DNA of 64,000 nucleotides from DATEDA01 sp963820965 (GTDB lineage Bacteria > Pseudomonadota > Gammaproteobacteria > Burkholderiales > SG8-39): assembly GCA_963820965.1 (NCBI GenBank), contig CAWGCC010000022.1, positions 62,001-126,000 on the forward strand. The letters are read 5' to 3'. The notes under the pieces are model-generated. The model was not told where the DNA came from, did no database searches, and was given only the letters and a program-made list of their open reading frames with translations. Below, in pieces: positions 62,502 through 64,000 of the stretch. The first letter of the stretch is position 1. Every line of letters begins with the position of its first letter. The position numbers and the translations under genes were made by a program.

Positions 62502-63785
62502 ATGCAGATCGTCGGGATCGTGATTCTCGTGCTGCTCGTGCTGAGCGTGCCGATCGGCATCGCGCTCAGCGCCGCGGCCGCGGCATACATCCTGGTCGAT
62601 CCGCTGCTCGAGACCACCGTCATCTTCCGCGCCTTCTTCAGCTTCATCGGGCGGTACTCGCTGATGGCGATTCCGCTGTTCATCTTCGCCGGCTTCCTGA
62701 TGGAGCGCACCGGCCTGATCTCGCAGCTCTTCCGGTTCGCCGACTCGCTGGTCGGCTGGATGCCCGGCGGCTTCGGCGTGGCGACGGTGCTCGCGTGCGT
62801 CCTGTTCGGCGCGATCTCCGGCTCGAGCGTCGCGATGGCGGCGGCGATGAGCATCATCGCCATCCCGGAGATGACGAAGCGTGGCTACCCCCCGTGGCTC
62901 GCGGGCGGGCTCGTGGCCACGGCCGGCGGCATCGCGATCCTCATACCGCCCAGCATCCCCCTGCTCCTGTACGGCCTGGTCACCGAGACCTCGGTGGTGC
63001 GGCTGTTCTTCGCCGGCGTCATTCCCGGGCTGCTGCTCGCCCTCGGCAACGCCGTCACCGTCGTCATCATCGCGAAGTACCTGAAACTGCCGCGCGGCAA
63101 GTTCGAGCCGCACCGGGTCTGGCCCGAGATCAAGGGGGCGCTGCCGGCGCTCGGCATGCCGGTCGTCGTCCTCGGGGGGCTCTATGGCGGACTGTTCACC
63201 CCGACGGAGGCGGCCGCTGCCGCCTGCGGTTACGCGCTCGCGTACGGACTGATCGTCGGCCGGGGCAAGTTCGTCAAGCAGGTGCTGCCGGTCGCCGCTC
63301 GCTCGCTGCGGCTGACCGCCGTGATCCTGTTCCTCGTCGGCAGCGTGGGCGTGTTCCAGTTCCTGGCGGCGAACATGTACTGGCCGCAGCGGATCACCGA
63401 GACGGTGGTGAGCTGGGGCCTCACGCCGCTCGGCTTCATCTTCGCGTACATGCTGGTGCTGCTTGTCCTCGGCATGTTCGTCGACGGGGTGGCGATGATC
63501 CTGCTGACCGTGCCGGTGATCTTCCCGGTCGCAATGGCGCTGAAGATCGACCCGGTCGCGCTCGGTGTGATGCTCGTGCTCAACGTCGAGATGGGCGTGG
63601 TCACGCCGCCGGTCGGCCTGAACCTCTTCGCCGTGAGCGGCACCTCGAAGATCCCGCTGCCGCAGGTGCTCAAGGGCACGATCCCCTTCTTCATTGGCGA
63701 CCTGACGGTGCTGCTGCTCGTGATCTTCTTCCCGGGTCTCGCGACCTGGCTCCCGGACCTGCTCATCACGGACGTCTTCAAGTGA
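62502..63785 (+). CDS. dctM: TRAP transporter large permease (DctM)
   Basis: This 427-residue protein has about twelve membrane helices with the DctM motifs MAIPLFIFAGFLMERTGLIS, GAISGSSVAMAAAMSIIAIP and GGIAILIPPSIPLLLYG, plus the late MGVVTPPVGLNLF. It forms the ion-coupled transport channel. GAGGGG precedes ATG 62502. The frame is intact. Confidence 0.95.
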   Translation: MQIVGIVILVLLVLSVPIGIALSAAAAAYILVDPLLETTVIFRAFFSFIGRYSLMAIPLFIFAGFLMERTGLISQLFRFADSLVGWMPGGFGVATVLACVLFGAISGSSVAMAAAMSIIAIPEMTKRGYPPWLAGGLVATAGGIAILIPPSIPLLLYGLVTETSVVRLFFAGVIPGLLLALGNAVTVVIIAKYLKLPRGKFEPHRVWPEIKGALPALGMPVVVLGGLYGGLFTPTEAAAAACGYALAYGLIVGRGKFVKQVLPVAARSLRLTAVILFLVGSVGVFQFLAANMYWPQRITETVVSWGLTPLGFIFAYMLVLLVLGMFVDGVAMILLTVPVIFPVAMALKIDPVALGVMLVLNVEMGVVTPPVGLNLFAVSGTSKIPLPQVLKGTIPFFIGDLTVLLLVIFFPGLATWLPDLLITDVFK

Positions 63786-63847
63786 CCGGCCGGCCGTAAA
63801 ATTCCCACGCGGAGGATCGGTGCTTGCTGCTTTGCGGAAGGTGTCCG

Positions 63848-64000
63848 GTGCGGCCTGAACGGACCGGGCCGATCGCCGGCGTCGTTCTCGCGGCGGGCCT
63901 CTCCAGCCGCATGGGTCGCAACAAGCTGCTCTTCGATCTCGACGGCGAGACCGTTGTGCAACGAGGGCTTCACCGAGAAGCACGGCCTGCAGTGGGGCTA
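63848..64000 (+). CDS. MocA/MobA-like nucleotidyltransferase, 3' end outside the window
   Basis: The first 40 residues include the NTP-binding signature VVLAAGLSSRMGRNKLLFDL of molybdenum-cofactor cytidylyl/guanylyltransferases. It starts at GTG 63848 and is cut by the window end. It fits with the molybdenum hydroxylase at 39-42 kb, although it is 22 kb away. The last 30 bases do not read as a typical continuation of the family, possibly because of another inserted base. Confidence 0.75.
   Translation, partial: MRPERTGPIAGVVLAAGLSSRMGRNKLLFDLDGETVVQRGLHREARPAVGL

Noticed and set aside
1..64000. CRISPR arrays, tRNA or rRNA genes, phage genes and insertion-sequence transposases
   Set aside because: I looked for regularly spaced repeats, cloverleaf-type and rRNA-like sequences and DDE transposase motifs and saw none.
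63960..64000. A possible chimeric join at the window end
   Set aside because: The last bases read oddly for a MocA-like protein, but 40 bp is too little to separate a chimera from one inserted base.

Overview
This window is GC-rich chromosomal DNA from a proteobacterium. Paired Bug-family (TctC-like) solute receptors, CaiB/BaiF CoA-transferase and acyl-CoA dehydrogenase clusters, a gamma-proteobacterial/beta-proteobacterial type GshA and a DUF1415 protein together suggest a free-living betaproteobacterium, probably Burkholderiales-like. That placement is inference. I saw no rRNA, tRNA, CRISPR array, transposase or phage gene.

Layout. (1) 1-12.3 kb: a hypothetical protein, a cold-shock protein, a very large cyclic beta-1,2-glucan synthase (NdvB/ChvB type, GT84 plus GH94) whose reading frame is broken by about eleven single-base insertions, then DUF1415 and DsbA-family genes. 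(2) About 12.3-39.2 kb: a stress-and-envelope island of mostly small genes. It holds ferritin-like protein, DUF883, superoxide dismutase, M48 lipoprotein, DUF3309, DUF3096, CsbD, patatin, VIT1/CCC1, lipase-like hydrolase, three GlsB/YeaQ-type membrane proteins, cupin, methyltransferase plus trypsin-like protease, gshA, a second cold-shock gene, a fatty-acid desaturase, a GGDEF protein and DUF3501. Four intact Crp/Fnr-family regulators of two types (A and B) and two C-terminal remnants of type A lie in the same stretch, along with at least ten other truncated gene pieces. (3) 39.2-42 kb: a two-subunit molybdenum hydroxylase (IorA/IorB-like). (4) 42.3-49.9 kb: a minus-strand catabolic operon (CoA transferase, class II aldolase, Bug receptor, MaoC, Bug receptor, two acyl-CoA dehydrogenases) with a divergent LysR gene. 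(5) 50-64 kb: DUF559, then a plus-strand series of SMP-30, carboxymuconolactone decarboxylase-like, TIM-barrel, SDR, a Liv-type ABC importer with a fused LivM-LivG, a beta-hydroxyacid dehydrogenase, a quinone oxidoreductase, a TRAP importer and the start of a MocA-like nucleotidyltransferase.

The most interesting signal is a 16-bp palindrome, TGTRCGC-NN-GCGYACA, seen about 17 times between 13.0 and 38.8 kb. Most copies sit 25-140 bp upstream of the small stress genes and of all four intact Crp/Fnr genes. Its architecture (TGTRC-N6-GYACA) matches the 5-6-5 spacing of Crp-type operators, so I propose that the local Crp/Fnr paralogues control themselves and a stress regulon through it. The same island contains an 817-bp, almost identical direct repeat carrying the type B regulator, inverted type A regulators and many gene remnants, so it appears to have been shaped by repeat-mediated rearrangement.

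Quality note. Every frameshift I could resolve in conserved genes (18 or more, in ndvB and seven other genes) reads as one extra base, never one missing. This looks like insertion-type sequencing error rather than gene decay, so those genes are described as single loci.
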